A stretch of DNA of 64,000 nucleotides from Volvariella volvacea V23 (GCA_000349905.1 KB722736.1:248001-312000); one strand, 5' to 3'. Positions 1-11,646 are shown, counted from the first letter of the stretch. Translations and numbers: made by a program. The notes: generated from the sequence alone by a model not told the origin.

Positions 1-632
1 TGGCTTCAATACTTCCTGGCATCGAGTACTATCAATACAGAAATTCCACTACACTTTCGCTTCATGGCGTGTTCATCCTCGTGTGTACTTATCTCCATCT
101 TCATGATTGCTTCCGAGTCCATAAAGGAAACTGAATTGCTTGATCCAAACCTTATTAGGAGCTACAAACGGCCTACCCGGCCATCACCTTTACGAGCGCA
201 AAAGTTTCTTCGAGCAGGGTCTGGTGTGATTCTTACCTGACACCGGTGTGAATACTGTTGCCATCGTCAATTGGCAGTATTATTGCTTTTATTATGTCTC
301 GTTCCAAAACGCCAACGAAAGGAATACAAGATCAGGACTTGCGATTGTCTCCCGTAAGTGTGGGTCATAGTACCCTTGCGTCTTCAGAGACATTGCTATT
401 GCAATGGGCGAAGTGAGCACCCGACAAGATGCATATTGGATACACAAATGCGTTTTCCCACTCGCGTTGAAATGCACATGAAATTCCAGAGTTAAGCACA
501 GTAAAAAAAAAGTGTGTTGATTTAATAGGATGGTCACGCGTAATATTAAGGGCTACCATAGCTATCACCCGTAATGTCCATTTATTTTTGGTAGGGCTTG
601 GGCGAAATGATACGTTAACACAGCTGTGTACG
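1..632. other. intergenic, no gene recognised
   Basis: Only short unsupported reading frames are present on either strand, with no recognisable domain or repeat. It lies 3' of the minus-strand DUF6534 gene that ends at 633. By comparison with the right arm, where a lectin fragment follows the DUF6534 gene, a lectin remnant could have been expected here; none was seen. Confidence 0.5.
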
Positions 633-2248
633 TCACTTAGTGACAACTAGGGTGTTTTCGTTCACGGCTCCATTGCCAGATAAGTGCCTCCGGCCATTGA
701 GCGATGCCAACAGAGTTATCGTATACCTATGAAAAATACCATGACCGAAATGAGTACTGATTACTACGCAAACAATAGTCAGAGACCTACAATCTGTGAA
801 TTGAGAGCAACCTGCAAGTGCAAGAAGTGTAATTCAGGGGTGATAATGGAATCTCGAGGGGAGAAAATGGGAACTTACAGAACTATAAATAGTGGGGTTC
901 TTGGGTCGTGCAGAAAGAGAGCCAAGGTCATAGCCGTAACCAAAGTAATCACGGCACCTGATTCGAAGCACCTGAAGATAATTTCGCTCACCCGGCTATT
1001 GAGGGAACCAATGGCTGCGGTTTTGGCACGCCAAAGCTGTGATCATTGCAGGTGCGCGTGTCAACAACAGTGTCAATGAGCACACTGAATATGTGCGATG
1101 CAAGGAGGAAATGAGACGTGGACTCACAAGAATGATCATGTTGATTGTGATAATGATATCGCATACTAATGTAAGTATAAAGTATGTCTGTCCTTTGGCA
1201 TCAGATCCAACGTCAGTGGAACGATATGAGTAATATATGCATACCGGGACTACATAGATACCGGTGATTACTCGCAGTGGGGTCTTGCGGCCCTGCAAGA
1301 ACTTGATTGTGATAGGACCAAGCTTGATGCAAGTGGAAGGTGATAACCAATGACCGGATGAGAAATCTGAAGGCCTTGGTTGCAGCAAAAATGCCCAGAA
1401 TTCCTCCCATTAAAGCAAGCTATTGAATGATTCAGGACCGGTAGGAATATAAGACCTGTGTGTTCTATAACTTACTATGACGATTACTAGGGCCATGATG
1501 CCTCCCTTTAAAGACATCCCAGATAGCTTCCATATTCTCCTACAGTATCGTTAGAACCATTACTTCTGGTATCTATCTGAAACACGCACAGTGCAAGGAA
1601 TATCTGAACAATGCTTGCCACTCCATGTCCGCACAATCAGAACGATAGCAGACAGAAGAATTTAAGTTAAAATAATCACGACTAACATACCTAATTCAGT
1701 GAATGCAGGAAAGGTAGCAGTAGTCCAATGCTTACGGCCATGTTGCAGAACGGATGATGTGCCCCAGCCTTCTACAGTATACACCCATACACCATGAGCC
1801 GTGACTAGGGTAAAGCCACTCTCTAGTATGCACAAAATGCCAACTGTTTTTTGGTGCATTAGTCAAAGTCGAACTCGAGATCATCAGAATGGGCACACCT
1901 ATACAACGGAGCCACACAGGGTCTTTGGGTTGTTTAGCTGCGGTAGCAGGGACCGTGTAATAGGTATCTTGAAAACATTTGGGTTAGCACACAAATTGGA
2001 AGCCAGTTTAGATCGCTTGGGTGCTTACAGAATTGCATTACCAAGCAACCATAGAGGCACGAGCTAACGGCTGTCCCTGCTATCTGTACAAAAGCATTGG
2101 ACGAATCCCCTTGAGCTAGAGTTGGAGAATACAAACCGTTGTGCCTGCGCTAATGAGTCAAGGATCGATCAACTCTGCAAGCGAATCGGGGCAAGCACCA
2201 GCCAAGGATTCACTGTACTCACGCTAAGGTAGCTCCTTCCTGGTTCAT
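633..2248 (-). CDS. DUF6534-type seven-helix membrane protein (copy A)
   Basis: Multi-exon gene assembled by comparison with the three other copies. Exon 1 begins at the ATG at 2246-2248 (MNQEGATLA) and ends at a GTGAGT donor. A 13-nt exon at 2137-2149 follows, then the first membrane helix (IAGTAVSSCLYGCLVMQF). Later exons give QPKDPVWLRCI, the helix with LESGFTLVTAHGVWVY, VASIVQIFLA, RIWKLS, LVCDIIITINM, LWRAKTAAIGSLNSR and the closing YTITLLASLNGRRHL. The helix-loop pattern and the final LASLNxR signature are those of the agaricomycete DUF6534 family, whose function is unknown (predicted seven helices, plasma membrane). Around 1290-1400 the intron that C uses cannot be placed (only about 25 nt fit between signals), so the gene may be partly decayed. 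A truncated copy lies directly upstream. Confidence 0.55.
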
Positions 2249-2486
2249 GATTCACCGAGTAACGACGGTAGGGAGAGGTAGAGAAGAGACAGGATGCTGA
2301 AAACTCCCTCGCATTCGCTGGACCGCCGGTGGGCAGGTACGCTGATGATGTACGTAACAAACTACCCTGCAACTTCGAATCTGAGGTGGATGCTTGACCC
2401 ATAGAGCCGACGAAGCAGCGGAATTGCCCTTTTGAGGGCACCAGAACCAACGGAAAGCGGTCAACTGGGTAATTTCTTCATCAGCT

Positions 2487-2745
2487 TAAGTTTGTTGAGT
2501 ACTTACAAAATTGGACCATCACGCATCCATAGAAACACCAGCTGAATGCAGCTCCAATTAATTGTGCAAAGGCATTGAGACGCATTTCTTCCTTGGAATG
2601 ACAGCGACATACTGAGCAAACACGAACCGTAGCGCCCGCACTAAGGAGGTGAGAATCAGTCAACATCGCGCATTCAATGACTTGGAGCAAGACCCAAGCC
2701 GAGAATTCAGCGTACTCAAAGCGAGGTGACGTTTACCTGGTGCAT
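2487..2745 (-). pseudogene. truncated DUF6534 copy A' (5' exons only)
   Basis: Matches the first three exons of the DUF6534 genes: an ATG at 2743-2745 giving MHQVNVTS, the 13-nt exon at 2628-2640, and the first membrane helix (LIGAAFSWCFYGCVMVQFC) at about 2500-2565. The expected GTGAGT donor of intron 1 reads TTGAGT, so exon 1 cannot be spliced normally. Further exons are not recognisable before gene A starts about 240 bp downstream. It has its own ATTTAAAT element upstream. Probably a relic of a tandem duplication that also produced gene A. Confidence 0.6.
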
Positions 2746-2836
2746 AACGCGTACAGCAGCGACAGTGTGTAGGTGACACAAATCAGATAGGAAAGAGTAG
2801 AAATCGAAATGGACTGCTGCGTGCCTTGCGACCTTG

Positions 2837-2844
2837 ATTTAAAT
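2837..2844 (-). promoter_or_regulatory. TATA-like ATTTAAAT upstream of copy A'
   Basis: ATTTAAAT lies about 92-99 bp upstream of the A' start codon. Related A/T boxes lie at comparable distances before copies C and D, in flanking sequence that is alignable by eye, so this is probably an ancestral core-promoter element. Confidence 0.4.
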
Positions 2845-2986
2845 GGAACCTCCAGGTTGCTGAATGTGTCAACGCGTATAAGCACCAGGCAGGCAAGAGC
2901 TTAATCTGGTACCACGCAACGAAGGTCAGCGGCATTTGCGGTACAGACCCTAGTGTTGGCTTCTATCATGGACAAGCGGTGAAGTT

Positions 2987-3022
2987 GCCATATTGAGGTG
3001 TAGAGCCATATTGAGGTGTAGA
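2987..3022. repeat. 18-bp direct tandem repeat (2 copies)
   Basis: GCCATATTGAGGTGTAGA occurs twice in a row. A single related copy (GCTATTTTGAGGTGGGGA) is found at about 11856-11875 upstream of copy B', so the duplication is local to this copy. Confidence 0.75.
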
Positions 3023-3039
3023 GGAAACGGAGGGTTGAA

Positions 3040-3827
3040 TTAATGGAGAGCGACCGGTCCGCCATTTGCATATAATTGGTATGGTATAAGAGTCGGAAGA
3101 TGGGCTCATCTAGACACACCGCCAAGTGAATTATCGACTATTTTAGCCGCGGTAATAGAGTTGGCGCTTTGGCTTTGACATAAAGAATTTTTGGTCATCC
3201 CTAACATGAAGATGTAGATTACTTGGTCAAATAGGATAAAAATGAAGCGGAATTTGTACAACCTGCCACCAACCACAATTTTTATAGACTGTTGAAACGG
3301 ACTTTGCAATTGCCAGCGAGTCGCTAAGGTCAGTAACTTCGCCTGCTATATCTGAATGGACTAGCAGTCTTGATACTGGGCGGCGTATAAATGGCATGAG
3401 CCGATCTTGGTTGTTGTCAGGTGGCTTGCGATTTCTTGGCATGGTTTCCACTATTTGTGCTTTAGATTGGTATCGTGGCGCGAGGGTACCCTTCCGGGTC
3501 TCGCGGATTCGTAGTCTCGACCTTTACACTGGGTCTGGCGTGTATCTGCGCGTCGTGTGCCACGCCAAGCGAAAAGACGCGTCCGATATAAGTTCCATGG
3601 TGCTCCTAACGATCGCTTAATTGCATGCCCGCTACTGGTGTCTTCATCTCCGTACCATTGTATAACGCTCATTCAGTGACTTTGAGACACCACTAAGAAA
3701 CCATTTTTCAATCTGTTTACCACTCAAAAGCCTTATAAGATCAAGAACCCAAAAGAGAAGATGTATTCAAAACAATGCCTCGACACAGATCCCATACAAT
3801 ACATACAAGGTGACTATTTTAACCCAT
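3040..3827. other. intergenic, nothing recognised
   Basis: Lies between the DUF6534 upstream module and the 3' end of the broken pectate lyase. The first part (to about 3110) still resembles the block upstream of copy B' (GTTGAATTA-TGGAGAGCGACC). The remainder holds only short shadow frames. Confidence 0.4.
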
Positions 3828-5187
3828 TTATAATGACAAGGTCTGTCCAGCTTGGCCGGTGACTGTAGACCTGACGCTCGACGTGGCAGTAAGGCCGTAG
3901 CCATAAGGAGCAGAGGTGAACGTGCCAACGGGAGCCTCGTTGACGCCTCCGCCAAAGTCGTTGCCGCGAGCGACGGCGTATCCGGAGCTGGTCGAGTACA
4001 GAGGTGCCTTGGTGTTGACAAAGACGTTGTTCTGGACAAGGAGTTGAGCACCTGTTCAAGTTAACGGTCAGCTGATGCCGGGATGGAAGAGACTAGGGCC
4101 CAGGTACATACCGACACGAGTGTTGATGCCGTCGTTGACGTTCTCGAAGAAGTTGTTGTAGATGTGTCCACGTCCGAAGCGGAAGGAGGGTGTGCGGGAG
4201 TTGAGGTTGCTCCAGTAGTTGGAGGCGTAGGTGACCGTGATCTTGGTATCTTCAGAGGCGTTGCTGTCAGAGTGGCCGACGAGGGAGGTCTTCCAGTGGT
4301 TGTAGAGCTTGCTGTAGGAGACAGTGACGCCAGTGCATCCGTGGGTGATGTCGAGCAATCCATCATAGCTGTAATAATTGTCAGTGCTTGTTCTGTATTC
4401 CGTTTGCGAATGTCACTAACTAGTCCTGTTGATTGAGATCGGAAGGTGAGTATTCATTAGAGTTTGACTTGATTGAATCTTACCTTGTCGTGATCCATGT
4501 CACTGGAGAGGTCAACGTGATCGATCCAGACCTGGTTGGCTTCCTGGACACCGATAGCATCACCGACATCAGCCAACACCTTGGAGATTTTGACGTTTCG
4601 GATGATGACGTTGTTCTCGCGTTAGACACGAAGTCCAACACCGACGAGAGCTATTGTGCACTGTTAGTTAACTCGTCTACTGCGCGCCATTATGGGAAAT
4701 CACTCACAAGAGCCTCTCAATCCAATAACGGATGTGTTTGAGCCAACACGGATAACTGTGTTGCCGGTGATAGTGCCTGAAAGAAATATTCATTCAATAT
4801 TATGTGTCGTGCAATCCACAGTGAGACGTACCTGAGATGACGACGATCTTCTTAGCGGTGCCAGAGACGGCAGAGGTGAGAGCAGAAAGGGTAGATACAG
4901 TGGTGACCGATCCACCAGAACCACCAGTTGTACTTAACGATAATACTTGAGTGAGCACTTCGTTTCAGTATGGTGTCACACAACTTACCCTCCGTTCAAA
5001 GTTGCGTAACCGACGTTGGCAACATCACCGTAAGCAGCACGCTTGGCGGGTGCTCAGATGACTCAGCTGGGAGTGCCTATAAGATAGATAAGCTGCTTAG
5101 CCCGTGAACTTCTATCCCCAAGTCAAATATACCTACCGAAACGAGTTGAAGAGCAGCAAAAGCGATGAAGGAGATGAGCCACTTCAT
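3828..5187 (-). pseudogene. pectate lyase family 1 (PL1), left copy, disrupted
   Basis: Close relative of the intact lyase at 51791-53144, with the same exon layout: secretory start MKWLISFIAFAALQ, DGLLDITHGCTGV, SYSKLYNHWKTSLVGHSDS, TPSFRFGRGHIYNN and a C-terminal AQLLVQNNVFVNTKAPLYS segment. Two lesions are visible. The codon corresponding to Tyr in LRVYREN is TAA (plus-strand 4622-4624). Near 5046-5050, 4 nt are missing relative to the intact copy, shifting frame just after the signal peptide. Other splice choices could restore the frame at the second lesion, but not the stop. The 5-nt exon at 4421-4425 is preserved. PL1 enzymes cleave polygalacturonate by beta-elimination outside the cell; this copy should not give a full-length enzyme. 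Confidence 0.85.
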
Positions 5188-5268
5188 AGTGAGCAGGAGT
5201 TGGAAGAATCGTTGACAGAGGACAGATCCTGGTAAACTGTTGGTCCTCAACAGCAGATTTCAGCCGGA

Positions 5269-5313
5269 TTTTATAACTCGTCGTTTTATAACTCGTCGTT
5301 TTATAACTCGTCG
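5269..5313 (-). promoter_or_regulatory. triplicated 15-bp TATA-box unit of the left pectate lyase
   Basis: The unit TTTTATAACTCGTCG occurs three times head to tail. On the minus strand each unit supplies a TATAAAA box, about 85-125 bp upstream of the lyase start codon. The right copy has a single GAGTTATAAAAG at the equivalent place, so the triplication arose in the left copy. Confidence 0.8.
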
Positions 5314-6749
5314 TTGTTATGTTCGTCGGAAAAACACGGGTGCACTCACCTCTTTCGCTTTTGGGTTTATGACACAAGTCAAACATAGCCGTCGGTGACA
5401 TTGATTACAATAGTGGTCGAAGTATGATCGCATATCTCCATTATGGCCTGCAAGAACACCTAAATCACTGGTAGTTCTTCTAAAACATGCGGGCTGTCAA
5501 TCTCCGTCCGGACCTCGTAGCTACACCATCTTGTACCTTGCTGTGAACAGGATAAAATATTTGCATCATCTGTTCAGTCACTACGCAATTCGACTTTCGC
5601 CGATGATGTCTCCAGAACGACGATAATAATACAACACCGTTTTCAGCGGGACGTGTGGTCAGAAAGGCTCTCGCCCTGTGTGAAGATCTCTAGAACAACA
5701 ATTCGGCGAGATAGCTACCTTGTAGGACTGGAAAAGACCTCGCGTGAGTAGCGGCGTAAAAGTGTCAACAATTATCCAGCCACAAAAGGACGGTTTGAAT
5801 GGCCAAGGAGCGTTTTCACCCACGATATATAACCCAGACGTGGACCATGGAACCAGATAAGCGTATAGAATGAAACACAGGCGTTACACTGCTTCCTCTT
5901 GACGGCCACATTGACGGCCGTATTGACAGCTTGATTATCCGATACCACTATCACTGTAGGACCGCCAGTGCCCCGCTGTCGCCTATGGGCACGCTTATCC
6001 GCCTCTGGGGAAACATACACCCCATGGTATGGGACAACCTTCCAGGTCATTCGAAGAATGCAAGCAGCAGCGGCAAGGTCGTGTCACGAGTGGAATATGG
6101 TCATATAGCCGGACCGTCCATATGCCTCGCTGCCCAACGATGGTGAGCACCACGCCTGTGTGGTATTCTTCTGTGGTACTGAATTGAGAACGCGCTCACC
6201 AACTGGTACAATGGGACCGCGAGAACGGCAATAATCGGAGAAACGTGACCATGTGCCCATAGAAACGTCAATCTTGCGGGATTACACCCACTCTCCACAT
6301 CAAGGAAGTGAGGGGAGAAGGTAAATCAGCCAAGCGGCCGGCGCGTTTGGAGCCGCAAGCGTGGCCCGTCTTGGAATCGTATAGGGCAAACGTCTACGCC
6401 AGCCGGCGTCATTAGGCCAATGGATGAGCAAGTCAGAGCAAATTATGCGGAGAAAGGACCTGAATAGGAAAAGCCAAAGTTATTCAGTAAGTTGGTTTTT
6501 GGTTTCTCCGTAATCCACAGCTTATGGCAAGTAGACCCAAAATAGCTGATCGCGAATGATGTGCTTCATCGGATGATCACAGGGAAGCGTCCATTCTTGT
6601 GGCGTGGTGCGCGTAGTGACGGTGAGGCACGTGCGATGTGACCTGTAACACGCCACGGGTTGGAAGGTGAAATTTAACGCGCAGCCGTGACATTCATTCA
6701 AGTTTACTACACATATTGTACACTTATAGATCGCCAAAAAATAAGGAAA

Positions 6750-7989
6750 CTAAAGGTATAGGTTAGCTGGGTAGAGAACATGTTTTTCCGTTCTCCATCC
6801 TCCCGCGTTGTATCCCAAATCACCGACGATCCTTTGTACAGCTCCAAACCCTCCCTTTCCACTGTTGAATGCCACATAAACACCATCATCACCAAAAGCA
6901 ACAATATCAGCGCGCCCATCTCCAGTAAGATCCACTACAAATCTTGGGTGCTTGTCGATGCGCCAACCTCCATCGTATCCGAAGTTGTTGATGACAAGCT
7001 GTGGAGGCTGGAAGGTGCCGTTGCCGTTATTGAGGGAAACATAGACGCCGGGGTTACCAAAGCCGATGATATCCCCACGCCCATCTCCAGTAAGATCAGC
7101 AACGTATCGAAGGTGCTTCTCAATGCGCCAGCCGTCATTGTATGCAAAGACGCCGAGGACCAAGGAGTAGGGGGTCGAAGATACCATCACCCTTGTTCAG
7201 CGCGACATACATCCCGCCCTCTCCGAAGCCAATGATATCCACTTTCCCATCTCCCGTAAGGTCAGCGACATATCGAATGTGTTTTTCGACCCGCCATGTT
7301 TGACTGTAGCAAAACGTGCCGCTGACGATCTTGGGTTGTCCGAATGTCCCATCGCGGTTGTTGATCGAGAGATAAGTCGCATTCTCCCCGAAACCAATGA
7401 TATCGGGATACCCGTCGCCAGTGACATCACCGAGGAGGCGGACATGCTTCTCGACCCGCCAGGTTTGGTTGTAGCCGAAATTGTTGAGGGCGTAATACAC
7501 ATTCCCGAAATTCCCATTGCCATTGTTCTGTGCGACCAGAACACCCGCATCTCCAAATCCAATGATGTCTGCTCTACCCGCCCTCCTGAGGTCGGACAGG
7601 AAGCGGGGATGCTTCTTGACTCGCCAATTCCTGCGCTATATCCAAAATCGCGTAGAACCAGCCTTGGTTGCTGGAATGTGTTGTCGTTGTTGAAGGCGAT
7701 GATGACGCCGGCTTCGCCAAAGCCGACGACGTCGCCGGTACCGGTGCCAGTCACGTCCGCAACGAGACGGAGATGCTTCTCGACTCTCCATCCGCCAGCA
7801 CTATAACCGAAATCGGTGATGGCCAACTGCGGCTTGAGGTTGACAGAGTTGCGGACAACATAAACACCCGCATCACCGAAGCCCACGATGTCTGCGCAAC
7901 CCTTTGGGCGGGCAGGGGGTACTAGAATGGAATTCGAACGTCGTGAGCAAGGGCAAAAAAGAGGAAGATGAGCACATACCTGCATTCAT
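6750..7989 (-). pseudogene. PVL-type beta-propeller lectin, left copy, frameshifted
   Basis: Repeats of the type DLTGDGRADIIGFG-GVYVALNNGNGTF followed by FGYxxGWRVEKHPRFV identify a seven-bladed propeller like Psathyrella velutina lectin, which binds GlcNAc and sialic acid. The copy ends HVLYPANLYL-stop like the intact ones. Lesions: the usual MTT start is changed (AAGATCGC in place of the ATG), leaving only an ATG further in at 7987-7989. One base is missing near 7626-7631, giving GIGESRS in place of GNWRVEK. One extra base lies in a run of five G at 7170-7174. Both frameshifts are in short homopolymers, so sequencing or assembly error cannot be excluded. Confidence 0.8.
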
Positions 7990-9148
7990 GTGTTGCCCAG
8001 GTGTTGCGATCTTTCAGAATTTAATCGCTTGTAGGGATTGTAGGAGATTGCGGACTTGATGAAGGATGCTGCAAAGTGGGTGTACAGTTTATATGACGCA
8101 TGAATGTACTCGTGACTACCCCATTATGCTATACGTTTTGTTAAACTTGACAGATGGTATGGGACGGTCATCAGGTGGTGCTCAGGCGATTTTTCAATGC
8201 CGGATTCCAAAACTGTTTTGAGATGACAGCATGACTCTAGAACGCAGACAATGTAAAGCCAAGATAGTTTCTAAGTGAGCCTTTCATATCGTCTGGTAAA
8301 TCAGGGAGATGGATGGTCCTGAGACACAATTTGACATACGGATTGGTGTGCACCCCGGTTTTACGTCCTCAAGCAGAATGAATCACAGGAACAATACCAG
8401 ACCATAAATTCCGGGATTTGCCTTTTCCTCACCTTATAAGGAAATGAAAATGCATCCGCCCACGTAGTTTTCCATATAATCTAGAGGGACTGTAAATGGG
8501 GGCACTGCTCCGGGTTTGTAAAGTTCCGATCCAACACCTCTCGTCTTTTGATTCACCCCTCCGAGGTCAGTTGCCTACCGCTGCGCTACTGTGATTTCAT
8601 TTCAGTACGACACGAAATGAATGCCAGAGCATCACCAGTCTAGGTATTAATGCGGAAATTTCATTTTCACTTGGTGCCATTTCGTGACTTCCTTTATGAA
8701 AGAGGCTCGATAGATCAATCCAAACCTATTGGGGAACTACAGGTTGCTCATTGATGCTTCTACCTTCAAACCTAGTTCCCCATACCTGATGTTCGGCATT
8801 GTTGAGTACAGAAATTTCTTTCGGTAGGAACGTGCAGTAGCAACTAACATACGCGTTGGCGTTGTTGCTAGTGATAATGTCCCATGGGTCAAGGTCGTTA
8901 ATATACACAGATATTGACCAAATGGCTTAGGGCGTTTGTTTATACAGCAAAACCCGTTCTTCAGGTAACCCTTGCTTTGCTCTCTCTACGACGGGTAGTT
9001 GGTCCGTTCCTCAAAGCTACAGGCTTGTGTTCCTGTAAGTTGTCAATATCACAGTGGGCCGCTCCAGCAGTGGTAAAATTACATGGGGATAGATTGAGCA
9101 TGAGGTAAGGGTGATTGAGTATGTGGTAAAGAACATGCTTGCGCTATA
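7990..9148. other. intergenic between lectin pseudogene and DUF6534 copy B
   Basis: No gene recognised. It contains a tRNA-like stretch on the minus strand at about 8523-8595: TAGCGCAGCGGTAG resembles a pol III A box, and GTTGGATCGGAAC about 40 bp further is a weak B-box match. A complete tRNA cloverleaf is not evident. Confidence 0.35.
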
Positions 9149-10780
9149 TCAACTGGGAATACTTGGGATAGCTACAGTGTTCAATCGTTCAGTTTCAGTG
9201 GCTGACACATGCCCTCGGCCATTGAGTGATGCCAATAAAGTCATCGTATACCTGCAACCGCCAACAGCGTCATACAGGCGTAAGTGTCGTAATCAAAGAT
9301 GAGTAGAGAGCAGACAAGCTCAATGACGTACAATCTGCTGATTAAGAAGACCCTAGACACATAAGCAGCGTAATTCAGGGGTGGTAATTGGACGTTGAAC
9401 CTTAGATAGGTTGGAACTTACAGAACCATAGCCAGGCGTGAACGCGGCCTATACAGAAAGAGAAACAAGGTCGCAGATGCAGCAGCAGTGATTACTGCAC
9501 CCGATTTGAAGCTCTTGAGGATGATTTCGTCCATCCGGTTATTGAGGGAATGGGTGGTTATTGAATCTTTGGCATGCCGAAGCTATGTTATTGCCAGTGA
9601 GCGTGCTGAATATTTATAATACAGGGAGGAAGTAATAAAGCAGCGACTCACGAGTATGATCATATTGATCGTAATGGTGCTATCACATACTAAAGTAAGT
9701 GCAAGGTGTGCCTACTTTTTGGCATTAGATCCGTCGGTTGGACAAACAATGTAAGAGTGAATGTGTACCACAATGGCATGAAAGCCACCAGTTAATTGCT
9801 GTTGGTAGCCCTGAAAGAGCTTTGCGATGACAAATTCAAAGTGAGTGGAGGTGAAACTCAACAATTTAAACGAGAAACTTGAAAACCTTAGCTGTAGCAA
9901 AAAGGCACAAAATTTCCTCGATTACAGCAAGCTGATAAATGGTTTAAAACGAGTAAGAAAATGAAATGACGTATACCACTTACCACAATAATCGATAGCG
10001 CAACAATGCTTCCCTTGGAAGACATCCCTGATAGGTTCCATACCCTCCTACAACATCATCAGAATCATTACCTCCAGTGCCCTCAAGGGATACACACCGT
10101 GCTAGAACTACCTGAACAATGCTCGACACTTCAAGTCCACACCATCAGACACGCCATTAGTGCGAAATAATACAAGCCAAAATGGCCACGACCACCAACA
10201 TACCTAATCCATTAAATGCAGGGAATGTAGCAGCAGTCCAAGGTCCAGGCTGGTCCTGCAGAACCATTACCGTGTGCCAGCCGTCTACAATATACACCCA
10301 TGCACTATGGGTCATAGCCAGAGTATAACCGCTTTCGAGCATGCACAAAACACCAACTATTTTTTAGTGTGTCAGTAGCGGTCAAACAGCAAGCTCGCTG
10401 GGATGAGTGTACCTATGCAAAGAAGCCATGCTGGGTCTTTGGATTGTGTGGTTGCGATAATAGGGGTTGTGTAATAGATGACTAGGACTTTAGGTTAGCG
10501 TAAGGATCGTTTAAGTTTAGATTAAGTGCTTACAGAATTGCACCCACAAGCAGCCGAAGAGGCACCAACTGAGAGCGACTCCCAATAGCTGTATAAAATC
10601 ATTGGGTGAGTTACCCTGAGCTCAAGTTGGGAAACACGGACCAATGCACCTGCGCTGATGAATCGGCCAAGGATCAGTCAGCCAGTCAGCCTCCTGGGTT
10701 CAGTACAAGCCAGTGACTCGGGGAAAAGACAAGCCAGGAATTAACCATACTCACGCTGTGGTAACGTCCTCCTGTTCCAT
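9149..10780 (-). CDS. DUF6534-type seven-helix membrane protein (copy B)
   Basis: Starts at the ATG at 10778-10780 (MEQEDVTTA, GTGAGT donor), then the 13-nt exon at 10642-10654, first helix LLGVALSWCLFGCLWVQF, IYYTTPIIATTQSKDPAWLLCI, the helix LCMLESGYTLAMTHSAWVYI, VSSIVQVVLA, RVWNLS, and the closing YTMTLLASLNGRGHV followed by VAIPSIPS-stop. The C-terminal IPSIP motif is shared with copy D, making these two the closest pair. In the exon near 9850-9920 the plain reading meets a TAA (KVFKFLV-stop). Only a weak GTTTAA donor just before it would avoid the stop, so the gene may be inactive. Members of this family are predicted integral membrane proteins of unknown role. Confidence 0.5.
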
Positions 10781-11274
10781 GATTCACCAAGTAACACCAG
10801 TCGTAGAGGTAGAGAAGAGGTTAAGGATGCTGAGAACTCGCCCCATACCTTCATTCTTCATTTAATCGAGTTCGGACCGTTCGATGCATGAGCACCAGAG
10901 CGCAGGGCCTTGGCAGTTCGACAGGCACAATACACACCAAGGCACCAAGCAAATACTAGTGGCGTATGTAACGAAAGACCCTAAAATCGGAGGAGGACTG
11001 CGCGAGGAATAGGTCTAACGAAGCTGTGAAGTTACCGTTCAGATGGGCATAGAAATCTATTCGAAGGATAACGAAAGGTGGTCCGTTGGCCTATTCCGTA
11101 TGCACCAGGAAGAATGCAGTTGCCGTTTGCCGTTGCTGGTGCAACATATAGACAAGGAGTGTTCCATGGACTATTCGGTCAAGAGGTATCAAGTGAGGAA
11201 GTTTGAACAACGATTCATCGGGTCGCCGAACCTGAAAGTTAGAGATGACAGCATTGAAGAAGGAATCGTCTCAA

Positions 11275-11646
11275 GGCTGATGACAATAGCGAGCCATGCA
11301 GGGTCTTTGGACAACGCACTGCCGTTGGAATCCACGCTCGCAAGTTGCCACTCGCAACAGGGGCGATTGGTTAGCGCTTCAGCATGGGAGTTGATGTGCA
11401 TAGATAGTGTGCACTTATGAATGAACCACAACTCGCATCCATAAAGACACTAGCTAAGAGCAGCTTTAATGAATTGCATAAACGCATTGCGTATCGCTTC
11501 CTTGAAATGACGGCAATGTCCTGGGCGTTACGGATCTACAGACGGAAGCCTCTGCACTAATGGAGCGAGAATCAGTGAGCCTTGTGCATCTATGATGAGC
11601 CCAGAGCACATTGCACTCACACCGAAGTAACGCTCGCTTGGTCTAT
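11275..11646 (-). pseudogene. truncated DUF6534 copy B'
   Basis: Aligns with exon 1 to exon 4 of the family. The start codon is ATA instead of ATG at 11644-11646. The first helix carries a TAG stop (11450-11452) where other copies have TGG (LS-stop-CLYGC). An exon-4 remnant reads SKDPAWLAIVI. Both point changes are G-to-A on the coding strand. It sits about 500 bp upstream of the full copy B, as A' does upstream of A. Confidence 0.65.

Larger units (their letters stand above)
3780..6460 (-). repeat. left copy of the inverted ~2.7-kb segmental duplication
   Basis: Read on the minus strand, this block matches about 50515-53160 on the plus strand, from the upstream stretch (TCCGCATAATTTGC at the far end) through the promoter region to the pectate lyase gene. 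Landmarks found in both include a GGACGGTTTGAATGGCCAAG stretch near 5788-5807 (its reverse complement near 51200-51220), the pair of ACGGCC units near 5900-5925, and the TCAGCCAAGCGGCCGGCGCG stretch near 6327-6346. Boundaries are by eye. The left copy carries inactivating changes and the right does not. Confidence 0.8.

Noticed and set aside
4433..4741. Plus-strand protein frame antisense to the pectate lyase
   Set aside because: It mirrors the lyase exons and an intron, and appears open only because the lyase codon usage leaves the opposite strand open; no domain of its own.
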